Below are positions 40,213 through 47,351 of a stretch of 64,000 nt of DNA, in pieces. Source of the DNA: DASRJJ01 sp050730855. Its GTDB lineage: Bacteria; Patescibacteriota; Saccharimonadia; Saccharimonadales; UBA4665. Numbering within the stretch: position 1 is the stretch's first letter; each line of letters begins with the position of its first letter. The translations under genes were made by a program, and so were the position numbers. The notes beneath the pieces are model-generated. The model ran no database searches, was not told where the DNA came from, and saw only the letters and a list, made by a program, of their open reading frames with translations. The stretch spans positions 1-64,000 of the forward strand of contig JBOHNU010000003.1 in the NCBI GenBank assembly GCA_050730855.1, read 5' to 3'.

Positions 40213-40329
40213 CTAGTGTCCAGTAGCCTGAATACGGATATAGCCCATGACAATGGCGGCAATAATCAATACCACGAAAAGTAGTACGATCAAAATAATG
40301 CCCTGTTCAGAGTTGGTGTTACGATCCAT
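40213..40329 (-). CDS. 38-aa single-pass membrane peptide
   Basis: ATG at 40329 to TAG at 40213. The product starts MDRNTNSEQGIILIV, has one uninterrupted hydrophobic helix (residues about 10-30) and ends with a short polar tail GYIRIQATGH. Topology would be N-terminus polar, single span. A GATAAT/TATGAT-like -10 lies about 12 nt upstream. It fills an otherwise empty gap in front of the ATP-grasp/retropepsin/RimK genes. Function unknown; could be a small membrane regulator or a partner of that operon. Confidence 0.6.
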   Translation of the reverse strand: MDRNTNSEQGIILIVLLFVVLIIAAIVMGYIRIQATGH

Positions 40330-40398
40330 GCTTATGTTGTATTATCATAAAACTGCAGGCTTTTGTACATGCCTTTTTTAATAATCAGGACTTAAGGT

Positions 40399-41490
40399 CT
40401 AGCCAAACAGGCCGCGTTTTGGGTTGTCTTTAAACTCTTCTAGCAGTTCTTTTTGCCGTTTGGACAGTTTTTCTGGGATATCTACAATAATGCTCACAAT
40501 GTGTGCGCCGCGAGTACTGCGCTGGAGGTGGGGAACACCGTGGCCCGAAAGCTTAAAGTCGGTGCCGCTTTGGGTGCCGGCCGGGACTTTCATGGTGATG
40601 GGGCCATCTACCGTGTCGACGTCTATTTCGGTGCCTAGCGCCGCGTCTGCCATGCCGATATGTTCCTCGCTCAAGATCAAATCGCCCTCGCGGGTGAACT
40701 TTTTATGGGCTTTTACGCGGATGTTGATGTACAGGTCGCCTTTAGAACCGTTGGCCACCGCCTCGCCGCGCTCGCGCAGGCGAATGGTGGCGCCGTCGTC
40801 TATACCGGCCGGGACTTTCAGCTTTACTGTTTGCTTGCGCATCTGCGTGCCTTTGCCGTGGCACACGGTACAGGCCTTTTCCGGTACCTTGCCGCTGCCG
40901 CGGCAGGTGTGGCAGGGCGCTGCCTGCTGCACATTGCCAAAAATCGTACGCATTACTTTGATGATCTGGCCGCTGCCCCCGCAGGTTTCGCAGGTTTTGA
41001 GTTCGAATCCCGGCTCGACCGTTTTACCTTGGCAGTGCTCGCAGATATCTTCTAAATTAAGACCGATTTCTTCCTCGTGGCCAAACACCGCTTCTTCAAA
41101 ACTAAGAGTTAAGCTAGCCTCGACATCGCGGCCGCGGTTTGGCGTGCGGTCGCGCCGCGCCCCTCCCCCGAAAAAGCTGCCAAAGATATCGCCCAGATCA
41201 CCGAAGTCAAAGTTGACGTTCTGGCCGTTAAAACCGCCGCCAAATGGACTACCGCCAGCACCGCCGCCCGCTCCGCCCACGCCAGCATGGCCGAACTGAT
41301 CGTAGCGTTGGCGTTTGCCTGCATCTTTCAAAACTTCGTAGGCTTCGTTTATTTCCTTAAACTTGGCCTCGTCGCCACCCTCTTTGTCGGGGTGATGTTG
41401 CACGGCCAACCGGCGGAACGCTTTTTTAATCTCGTCCGCACTGGCGCTTTTGCCAATTCCTAATATTTCGTAATAATCTCGTTTAGCCAT
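40399..41490 (-). CDS. dnaJ: Chaperone DnaJ
   Basis: 363-aa class-I DnaJ. J domain MAKRDYYEILGIGKSASADE with HPD in VQHHPDKEGGDEAKFKEINE; Gly/Phe-rich linker; four zinc-finger repeats (CEHCQGK, CETCGGSG, CHTCRGSG, CHGKGT); C-terminal substrate-binding barrel. The start at 41490 is behind AAGGAACACA; in-frame codons up to 41583 lie within the NYN gene. It overlaps that gene by 8 nt. It partners DnaK/GrpE, encoded 1-3 kb upstream. Confidence 0.97.
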   Translation of the reverse strand: MAKRDYYEILGIGKSASADEIKKAFRRLAVQHHPDKEGGDEAKFKEINEAYEVLKDAGKRQRYDQFGHAGVGGAGGGAGGSPFGGGFNGQNVNFDFGDLGDIFGSFFGGGARRDRTPNRGRDVEASLTLSFEEAVFGHEEEIGLNLEDICEHCQGKTVEPGFELKTCETCGGSGQIIKVMRTIFGNVQQAAPCHTCRGSGKVPEKACTVCHGKGTQMRKQTVKLKVPAGIDDGATIRLRERGEAVANGSKGDLYINIRVKAHKKFTREGDLILSEEHIGMADAALGTEIDVDTVDGPITMKVPAGTQSGTDFKLSGHGVPHLQRSTRGAHIVSIIVDIPEKLSKRQKELLEEFKDNPKRGLFG

Positions 41491-42088
41491 TGTGTTCCTT
41501 AAAAGCCTTAAAAATCTGCCTGTTAGATATAACGATTGTCTTGTCTGCCTGACGCGCCATTGCGTTAATAAGCTGGCCTTCAAATGTTACATAGATGATT
41601 TTTGTGCTTTGCTGGCGAGCAACTTGCAGCGACGCTAATAAATCAGTATCCGAACTTAAGAAGTACAAAGTAGTGCCACGCCCTCCCAAAGTTGCAATAT
41701 CTACCGCCAAACGTACATCAACACCTTTTTCAAGCAGAACATACCCTTTGTGGCCGCACTTGCGGCAACGCTTGGCATCTCTCGCCCGCAAAATGCCAGC
41801 CTTGATAAAAGTGATACCCTGATTCGCTAGATAGGGAATCCACCTGTCGTTCCATTTCCGCATTCTTTGCAGGGTCGGCAACAGCTCTTTTGGACTAGAC
41901 TTTAACTGGAGTTTGGTCGTGTAGTATCGGATGACTGCGGATTTCGACATACCCAGCTCCTCAAACAACAAGTTGCACTGTAGTCGTTGTAGCTGTGATC
42001 GGCTAGTAATAAGCTGCTTTTGCTTGAGACTATGCACTAAAGCATGGACGAAATTCTCGCCATCAATGAGTAATATTTGCTGATTCAT
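41483..42088 (-). CDS. NYN-domain (LabA/DUF88, PIN-like) protein
   Basis: 201 aa. NYN fold: first acidic residue in QILLIDGENFVHALVHSL, then VRLAVDIATLGG and LYFLSSDTDLLASLQVARQQ with the usual Asp residues of PIN-like nucleases, and IYVTFEGQLINAMARQADKT. An inserted RCRKCGHKG segment with two Cys may bind zinc with other residues. Likely RNase or RNA-binding. It starts 4 nt after the stop of the short ORF that overlaps a terminator, and overlaps dnaJ. Confidence 0.83.
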   Translation of the reverse strand: MNQQILLIDGENFVHALVHSLKQKQLITSRSQLQRLQCNLLFEELGMSKSAVIRYYTTKLQLKSSPKELLPTLQRMRKWNDRWIPYLANQGITFIKAGILRARDAKRCRKCGHKGYVLLEKGVDVRLAVDIATLGGRGTTLYFLSSDTDLLASLQVARQQSTKIIYVTFEGQLINAMARQADKTIVISNRQIFKAFKEHNG

Positions 42089-42092
42089 GGTA

Positions 42093-42317
42093 TTAAAAAA
42101 CCTCGCAATGCTCCCGAAGGTCCAAAGCGAGGTGATGTCCTTTTAGGGTAGCACGATCGGCACTCGCCGTCAACCAGACCCTCATATCCTCCCTCGTTTC
42201 ACATACCCCGCTGAGGCCAAGGCCAACACGGAGCGCTGTTTTTTTATTGTACCACGGCACAACCGATGTAGGTATCATGCCAGTCACTAAAACTTCATAA
42301 TAATCACGTTTATTCAT
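42093..42317 (-). CDS. Small ORF with a DnaJ-like start, 74 codons
   Basis: The first ten residues MNKRDYYEVL are clearly a DnaJ start, and the DNA matches the dnaJ start at 41490 in most codons. After residue 10 the sequence is unrelated (TGMIPTSVVPWYNKKTALRV). An internal ATG at 42185, behind GAGGGAGG, gives a 30-aa alternative MRVWLTASADRATLKGHHLA. TACAAT ends 8 nt before the ATG at 42317, and an internal extended -10 (TGGTACAAT) also exists. The last codons run through the terminator at 42095-42132. It may be a remnant of a dnaJ duplication reused as a leader ORF. Confidence 0.45.
   Translation of the reverse strand: MNKRDYYEVLVTGMIPTSVVPWYNKKTALRVGLGLSGVCETREDMRVWLTASADRATLKGHHLALDLREHCEVF
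42095..42132 (-). terminator. Terminator/attenuator before the NYN-dnaJ genes
   Basis: Minus strand CCTCGC (42132-42127) pairs with GCGAGG (42106-42101). The apical part can form CC-TTCG-GG, and six T follow. It lies inside the 3' end of the 42093-42317 ORF and 7 nt before the NYN start. Ribosomes reaching the ORF stop would cover the hairpin, so it can work as an attenuator. Confidence 0.75.
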
Positions 42318-42323
42318 AACCTA

Positions 42324-42635
42324 TTATTGTACCTTATTGACCCTGTTATTAGCCCTATAGATTAATCTGCCGATAGACACTGCGAAGAGGAGCGTAAAAA
42401 AGAGTACCCAGAACACACCGAGAATACTAGCGACAACAACCTCCCACCCGTCTGTGCAACCAAAATCTGCCGGGCCGGGTCCAGCGCAGACATGTTCCGG
42501 TTCGGGTTCCGTAATTAAACCGAACAAAACTAAACCTAATATCGAGCTAGACAAAACCAGTAAGAGCACGTCTAGCCAAGTCGTGCCTGGGGTTGGTTTA
42601 AAAATATTCTGTAGTCTGGAGGCAAATCCTGCCAC
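42324..42635 (-). CDS. Small two-helix membrane protein
   Basis: 103 aa, two hydrophobic helices (about 20-42 and 67-90) separated by a loop with Cys residues (EHVCAGPGPADFGCTDGWE) that could form an extracytoplasmic disulfide. Start GTG at 42635, 3 nt after the dnaK stop, so it is translated in the dnaK operon. Family not recognised. Begins MAGFASRLQNIFKPTPGTTW. Confidence 0.65.
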   Translation of the reverse strand: MAGFASRLQNIFKPTPGTTWLDVLLLVLSSSILGLVLFGLITEPEPEHVCAGPGPADFGCTDGWEVVVASILGVFWVLFFTLLFAVSIGRLIYRANNRVNKVQ

Positions 42636-42638
42636 GGA

Positions 42639-44543
42639 CTACTCTTTCTTGTCGTCGACGACTTCGCCTTCTATTGGGCCTTCGTCTTTTTTCTTTTCGT
42701 CACCAGCGGTTTTGTCTTCGGCCGTTTTCTCCTCTTTGTTCTCGTACGTTTTGGCGCCGATTGGCATGATTTTGTCGGTTAGCGCTTTGGCTGCGGCTTC
42801 TAGTGCATCCTTGTCAGCCTTGTCGTCTTTGGCGACTTTTTGGGCTTCTTCTACGGCTTCGTCCAGGGTTTTTATATCCTCTTCGGCCAATTTGTCTTTG
42901 TTGTCGGACTTCATTTTTTCGGCTTGGTAGATGGCTTGCTCTAATATGTTGCGAGCTTCGACGGCTTCGCGCTTTTTCTTGTCTTCTTCGGCGTGAACTT
43001 CGGCGTCTTTGGCCATTTTTTCAACTTCAGTCTTGTCTAAGTTGCCCGACCCGCTGATGGTGATGCTCTGCTCTTTGCCAGAACCTTTGTCCTTGGCGGT
43101 CACGTTCAAAATACCGTTGGCGTCGATGTTAAAGGTTACTTCGATTTGCGGCACGCCGCGTGGTGCAGATGGAATGCCGTCGAGCACGAAGTTGCCGAGG
43201 CGCTTGTTGCCTTCCATCATTTCGCGCTCGCCTTGGCCGACGACAATTTCTACTTGCGGCTGGTTGTCTGAGGCAGTACTAAACACCTGGCTTTTACTTG
43301 TGGGGATGGTGGTGTTACGCTCGATTAGCTTAGTCATGACGCCGCCAAGGGTTTCGAGCCCCAGCGACAGCGGGGTTACATCCAAAAGCAGCACGTCTTT
43401 AACGTCGCCTTGCAACACGCCAGCCTGGATGGCGGCGCCTATGGCCACTACTTCGTCGGGGTTCACGCCCTTCATCGGCTCTTTGCCAAAGATTTTCTTT
43501 ACTTTTTCTTGTACGGCGGGCATGCGGGTCATGCCGCCTACCAGCACGACGGCGTCGATGTCGCTGGCCTTAATACCGGCGTCCTTAAGGGCTTTCTCGC
43601 AAGGGTCGGCGGTTTTGTTTACCAAATCGCCAACCAAGCTCTCTAGTTTAGCGCGGCTTAATTTGTGCTCAAAATGCTTCGGACCGTCGGCGTCGGCAGT
43701 CAAGAACGGCAAGTTAACGTCTACTTCTTGCGCGGTGGAAAGCTCAATCTTGGCTTTTTCGGCCTCGTCGCGCAGGCGCTGCATGGCGGCTTTATCGCCG
43801 GAGATGTCCAGGCCGTGTTCTTTCTTAAACTCATCCACAAAATGGTTGACCAAGACGCGGTCGAAGTCGGCGCCACCGAGGTGCGTGTCGCCGTTGGTAG
43901 CTTTTACTTCAAATACGCCGTCGCCCAGCTCCAAAATTGATACGTCAAAGGTGCCGCCGCCGAGGTCGTACACGGCGATCTTTTCGTCTTTCTTTTCTTT
44001 ATCGAGGCCATAGGCCAGGGCAGCAGCCGTCGGTTCGTTGATGATGCGTTTAACTTCCAGCCCGGCGATTTTGCCGGCGTCTTTGGTGGCTTGGCGCTGC
44101 GAGTCGTCGAAGTAAGCGGGCACAGTGATCACGGCTTCGGTAACTGGCTGGCCGAGGAACGCTTCGGCGTCGGCCTTCAGCTTGGCCAAGATCATGGCGC
44201 CAATTTCCTCGGGACTGTACTCTTTGTCACCCATTTTTACCTTGGTGGCGTTGCCGCTTTTGACGATTTCGTAACCCATTAGCTTAAGATCGCGCTGGAC
44301 TTCTTTGTCTTCCCAGCGGCGGCCGATCAGGCGCTTCACTTCGTAAATGGTGTTTTTGGAATTTGTCACCTGCTGACGGCGGGCAATTTTACCTGCCAAA
44401 CGCTCACCCTTCTTATTTTCGGCCACAACACTTGGCGTGGTGCGGTCGCCCTCGCTGTTGGCGATAACTTCGGCCTTGCCGCTTTGCATAACAGCCATTG
44501 CCGAGTTGGTCGTTCCTAAATCGATGCCAATAATCTTTCCCAT
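42639..44543 (-). CDS. dnaK: Chaperone DnaK (Hsp70)
   Basis: 634 aa. Nucleotide-binding domain with IIGIDLGTTNSAMAVMQ, IAVYDLGGGTFDVSIL and VLVGGMTRMPAVQ; linker DVLLLDVTPLSLGLETLGG; substrate domain; acidic C-terminus ending GEVVDDKKE. The ATG at 44543 has AAAGGA upstream, and a start at 44576 would lie in the operator. Expression is controlled by HrcA at the CIRCE site upstream. Confidence 0.98.
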   Translation of the reverse strand: MGKIIGIDLGTTNSAMAVMQSGKAEVIANSEGDRTTPSVVAENKKGERLAGKIARRQQVTNSKNTIYEVKRLIGRRWEDKEVQRDLKLMGYEIVKSGNATKVKMGDKEYSPEEIGAMILAKLKADAEAFLGQPVTEAVITVPAYFDDSQRQATKDAGKIAGLEVKRIINEPTAAALAYGLDKEKKDEKIAVYDLGGGTFDVSILELGDGVFEVKATNGDTHLGGADFDRVLVNHFVDEFKKEHGLDISGDKAAMQRLRDEAEKAKIELSTAQEVDVNLPFLTADADGPKHFEHKLSRAKLESLVGDLVNKTADPCEKALKDAGIKASDIDAVVLVGGMTRMPAVQEKVKKIFGKEPMKGVNPDEVVAIGAAIQAGVLQGDVKDVLLLDVTPLSLGLETLGGVMTKLIERNTTIPTSKSQVFSTASDNQPQVEIVVGQGEREMMEGNKRLGNFVLDGIPSAPRGVPQIEVTFNIDANGILNVTAKDKGSGKEQSITISGSGNLDKTEVEKMAKDAEVHAEEDKKKREAVEARNILEQAIYQAEKMKSDNKDKLAEEDIKTLDEAVEEAQKVAKDDKADKDALEAAAKALTDKIMPIGAKTYENKEEKTAEDKTAGDEKKKDEGPIEGEVVDDKKE

Positions 44544-44559
44544 TTGTTCAATCCTTTCG

Positions 44560-44586
44560 TTAGCAGAATGTTGCATAGAGTGCTAA
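44560..44586 (-). promoter_or_regulatory. Second, half-degenerate CIRCE-like site
   Basis: TTAGCAgaa-N9-GAGTGCTAA: one arm is perfect and the other matches in 6 of 9 bases of the CIRCE consensus TTAGCACTC-N9-GAGTGCTAA. It lies in the dnaK leader between promoter and Shine-Dalgarno, 48 bp from the first site. Confidence 0.6.
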
Positions 44587-44595
44587 TACCACTTT

Positions 44596-44634
44596 ATCAT
44601 AAGAAATCTAGCACTCGGCTGTCAAGAGTGCCAG
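44596..44634 (-). promoter_or_regulatory. dnaK promoter with CIRCE operator
   Basis: CIRCE (44608-44634) reads CTAGCACTC-N9-GAGTGCCAG, near consensus with the correct 9-nt spacer. On the minus strand TTGACA (44625-44620) lies inside that spacer and TATGAT (44601-44596) is 18 bp downstream. HrcA bound to CIRCE would block the -35 box. Confidence 0.88.
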
Positions 44635-44649
44635 TAAATCCGACACGCT

Positions 44650-45105
44650 TTACCGGCGTACGCGTACCATGGCCGGGCGGAGGGTTTCGTCGCCCATTTG
44701 GTAGCCGGGTTGTAGTTCTTCGCTTACTTCCTCGTGGTCACCGTTGTTATCTTCCACGCTGACGGCTTCGTGCAGGTGCGGATTGAACGGCTCGCCGACT
44801 GTCTTAATTTTTTGCACGCCCAATTTCTCCAGCGCTTGTTCGAACTGCTTTACGATGCCCTTAATCCCTTTCACGTAGTCGTTACCGTCCAGGTCGGTCG
44901 GTGTGTGCTTGAGCGCTCGCTCGAAGCTATCGATAACTGGCAATAGGTCGCGCACCACGCTTGCTTTGGCCATAGATTGCAGGCTGGCCAGCTGCTCCTC
45001 GTGCCGGCGGCGTAAATTGGTGGCGTCGGCGCGTTCGCGCTGCAGGGCTTCGGTTAGCTCGCCAATTTGTTGCAACATATCGCCAGCTTTGGGTTGTTTA
45101 CTCAT
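44650..45105 (-). CDS. grpE: Nucleotide exchange factor GrpE
   Basis: 151 aa. N-terminal helix AGDMLQQIGELTEALQRERA forms the coiled-coil tail; DLLPVIDSFERALKHTPTDL and IVKQFEQALEKLGVQKIK form the four-helix bundle; FNPHLHEAVSVED with the C-terminal beta wing RPAMVRVRR contacts DnaK. GrpE exchanges ADP on DnaK. Overlaps hrcA by 8 nt, start behind AGGACG. The dnaK promoter lies just after it, so hrcA-grpE and dnaK can be transcribed separately. Confidence 0.96.
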   Translation of the reverse strand: MSKQPKAGDMLQQIGELTEALQRERADATNLRRRHEEQLASLQSMAKASVVRDLLPVIDSFERALKHTPTDLDGNDYVKGIKGIVKQFEQALEKLGVQKIKTVGEPFNPHLHEAVSVEDNNGDHEEVSEELQPGYQMGDETLRPAMVRVRR

Positions 45106-45802
45106 ATAAAACGTCCTCCAATGCTTGGCCAGCGCGGCGCACCAGCTGGGTTACGTCGCGGTAATTCTGTCGGGTGGGGCCGAGTACACCGATGTAGCTG
45201 CGGTCGGAATAAGGGCTAACGAAACGGCTAATAATAAGTGAGCAACCGGCACTGCGACCAATGGGGTTTTCCTGGCCGATGTACACGCTGAGAGGCTGGT
45301 TGGGTGCGGTCTCGCGCAGCCACGGCTCTAGATTGTCGAGTAACGTGGCTACCTGCCTCACTTGACCGGCCTGCACAAACTCCGGCTGGCCGAACAGGTT
45401 GGACAGGCCGCTCATATACAGCTGATTGCCGATAGTGGCCAGGCCGAGATTGTGCGTAAGCTCCACCAGCGTGTCCACGGCGTTGCGGATGGTGCGCTCC
45501 GGCAGGCCGCCGCCCTCCACCCGGGCGGCCAGGGCGCGCTCGGCTCCGCGCTCAGGCAGCGACTCTTTTTCTTCGGCCAGGTTGTTCACATAAAACCGGT
45601 AACCCTTGTCGGTAGGCACCCGCCCGGCGCTGGTGTGAGGCTGGTCGATAAACCCCAGGCGTTCCAGATCGGCCATATCGACGCGGACGGTGGCACTGCT
45701 TACGCCAAATACTTTAGCCAGCAAGTTCGAGCCGACAGGCGAGGCCACCTCGGCATATTGCTCCACAATCGCGAACAAAATTTGTCTTTGGCGCTCTGTC
45801 AT
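45098..45802 (-). CDS. hrcA: Heat-shock repressor HrcA (short form)
   Basis: 234 aa, about 100 shorter than typical HrcA. The winged-helix domain is intact: EVASPVGSNLLAKVFGVSSA, VDMADLERLGFIDQPHTSAG and RVPTDKGYRFYV. The GAF-like sensing domain remains (SVYIGQENP, LIISRFVSPYSDRSYIGVLG), but the inserted dimerisation segment appears reduced. HrcA binds CIRCE, which is present upstream of dnaK. TACAGT lies 9 nt before the ATG; no CIRCE was seen in front of hrcA itself. Confidence 0.94.
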   Translation of the reverse strand: MTERQRQILFAIVEQYAEVASPVGSNLLAKVFGVSSATVRVDMADLERLGFIDQPHTSAGRVPTDKGYRFYVNNLAEEKESLPERGAERALAARVEGGGLPERTIRNAVDTLVELTHNLGLATIGNQLYMSGLSNLFGQPEFVQAGQVRQVATLLDNLEPWLRETAPNQPLSVYIGQENPIGRSAGCSLIISRFVSPYSDRSYIGVLGPTRQNYRDVTQLVRRAGQALEDVLYE

Positions 45803-45853
45803 TACCCAATAACTGTACCATTTCTGGCAGTCTTATTCAACGACTGCCAAATC

Positions 45854-46585
45854 TTAGGTAAGTTTGGCGAGTTCTTCGCGCAATCGGGTGAGGAGTTGCT
45901 CGGCGATGATCATGGCCTTCTGGTAGTGCGGTTCGACGGGCTTGCCCTGGCCGATATCATTCACCACTTCGACGGTCTTATCCAGATTGTCGTTGATGAC
46001 GATGTAAAAATATTCCTGCATGAGTGCATGCTCTATCTCGCGGATGGCGCTTTGCAGACGGGCTGCCAGTTCGCTGAGCGGGATCGAACCTCCGCCGCGC
46101 TTCATAAAACGCTCCTCCCAAACCTCGAAACTGGGCGGCAGCAGGAACACCGGTTTGGCATTCAGCCCCAGCTGCATGTAGTGTTCGGCTCCCTGGATAT
46201 CGATGTCGGATATCGCCACCCGGGCGTGCGCTCGGCCGACTTCGGCGATAGACGAGCCGGAAATCCACGAATCGTGGATAACCGCTGCCTCGATAAACTC
46301 CTTATTATCGAGCATACGTCTGATAACCGGCAGCTGGACGAAATGGTAGTCGACGCCATCCTTCTCCAGTTCGCCGTGGTTCGGACGCGGCGCGCGAGAG
46401 GTGTGTGAGATCAAAAAATAATACTTGCCGGGGTTGCGCTCGAGAAGCTGATGGATGACGGCGTTTTTGCCCGCGCCGGTGATGCCCACCATCAACATGA
46501 GCGGGGCGTGACGAACGGTGTCGAGTTTAGCCGGATCTGGCCGGTACGATGCGACCTTCCGTTTTAGCGCTTCGTCTATTTCCAT
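45854..46585 (-). CDS. Guanylate kinase-like protein with altered P-loop
   Basis: 243 aa. The P-loop reads MVGITGAGKNAVIHQL, with Asn where Ser or Thr normally follows the Lys. The GMP-binding region is otherwise normal: FLISHTSRAPRPNHGELEKD GVDYHFV shape with Ser-Arg-x-x-Arg-Pro, then DIDIQGAEHYM. A second homologue follows at 46629. TATAAT ends 6 nt before the ATG (leaderless). The Asn change would weaken Mg-ATP binding; function as an active kinase is uncertain. Confidence 0.8.
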   Translation of the reverse strand: MEIDEALKRKVASYRPDPAKLDTVRHAPLMLMVGITGAGKNAVIHQLLERNPGKYYFLISHTSRAPRPNHGELEKDGVDYHFVQLPVIRRMLDNKEFIEAAVIHDSWISGSSIAEVGRAHARVAISDIDIQGAEHYMQLGLNAKPVFLLPPSFEVWEERFMKRGGGSIPLSELAARLQSAIREIEHALMQEYFYIVINDNLDKTVEVVNDIGQGKPVEPHYQKAMIIAEQLLTRLREELAKLT

Positions 46586-46591
46586 AGGCAG

Positions 46592-46597
46592 ATTATA
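46592..46597 (-). promoter_or_regulatory. -10 box of the guanylate-kinase-like gene
   Basis: TATAAT on the minus strand, 6 nt before the ATG at 46585. Confidence 0.6.
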
Positions 46598-46628
46598 GGG
46601 TATTCCGGTAAAAAAAGCAACGTTTACT

Positions 46629-47300
46629 CTAGCCGAGTTTCGACAGGATCGACTGGATGATTTGCCGCGCCTTTTGCTGGTAGGCCTGCATGCGAAGTCC
46701 GGGGGGTTCCCCGCTGGCTACAGCAGCCAGGTCATGCCACGACCGATTAACGTCGTCGTTGATTACAAAAGTAAGCTCCGCGCTGTGCAGCGCGAACAAA
46801 AATGATGTCTTGGCCTCTTTCAGCCGTTTCGCTACCCTCAGCGGCTCAAACCCATGCGCCTTTATCTGAACCTGCCAGCGTTCCCAACTGGCCGGAACGA
46901 TAAACACTGGTTTAAAACTTCTGAACGGCAAGGCGCGAAAGGTTTCCAGGGCTTCTGCTAATACGGCCATCATTCCTATGCCCTCGGCAGGATAATCTTC
47001 TGGCCCGGTCGCATAAATGTCACCAAGCAGACTTGGCGCAACCTGTACAAACTGATGGTTGGCTATGCGTTCGAGCATCTCCTGCTTCGTTCGGAACCGG
47101 ATTCCAACCCCGTCAACCTCATTCGGACGCGGGGTGCGGCTAGTTTGGGTCGGAATTAGACGCATGTTTCGGTGGTTTGCCGCCGCTAATATCATAAGCG
47201 TGCTTTTGCCGACAGCAGTCGGCCCGACCACAGCGACGAAATCGACCTGCCTAAGCCGTTCTAAAATCTGCGGCTGCGGCTGGTAACCAGAAAAATCCAT
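46629..47300 (-). CDS. Guanylate kinase-like protein
   Basis: 223 aa. P-loop VVGPTAVGKSTLMILAAANH is intact; the GMP region TQTSRTPRPNEVDGVGIRFR follows the family pattern. The middle (YATGPEDYPAEGIGMMAVLA) diverges from housekeeping Gmk, and the tail is extended. It and the 45854 gene are diverged paralogues on the same strand, 43 bp apart. One of them probably supplies GMP phosphorylation; which one cannot be decided. CATACT ends 6 nt before the ATG. Confidence 0.8.
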   Translation of the reverse strand: MDFSGYQPQPQILERLRQVDFVAVVGPTAVGKSTLMILAAANHRNMRLIPTQTSRTPRPNEVDGVGIRFRTKQEMLERIANHQFVQVAPSLLGDIYATGPEDYPAEGIGMMAVLAEALETFRALPFRSFKPVFIVPASWERWQVQIKAHGFEPLRVAKRLKEAKTSFLFALHSAELTFVINDDVNRSWHDLAAVASGEPPGLRMQAYQQKARQIIQSILSKLG

Positions 47301-47351
47301 AGCCCTAGTATGCCAGATTGAATCTCTTTGTCATAGAAGTTTTGAGTGTTT

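Noticed and set aside
38898..40329. Graspetide (ATP-grasp RiPP) cluster with the 38-aa peptide as precursor
   Set aside because: The peptide is a hydrophobic membrane span without the Thr/Ser-Glu/Asp core typical of graspetides, and the ligase does not show a graspetide-type layout.
43009..44013. 334-codon ORF antisense to dnaK
   Set aside because: Mirror of dnaK codons; no start signal and no recognisable domain.
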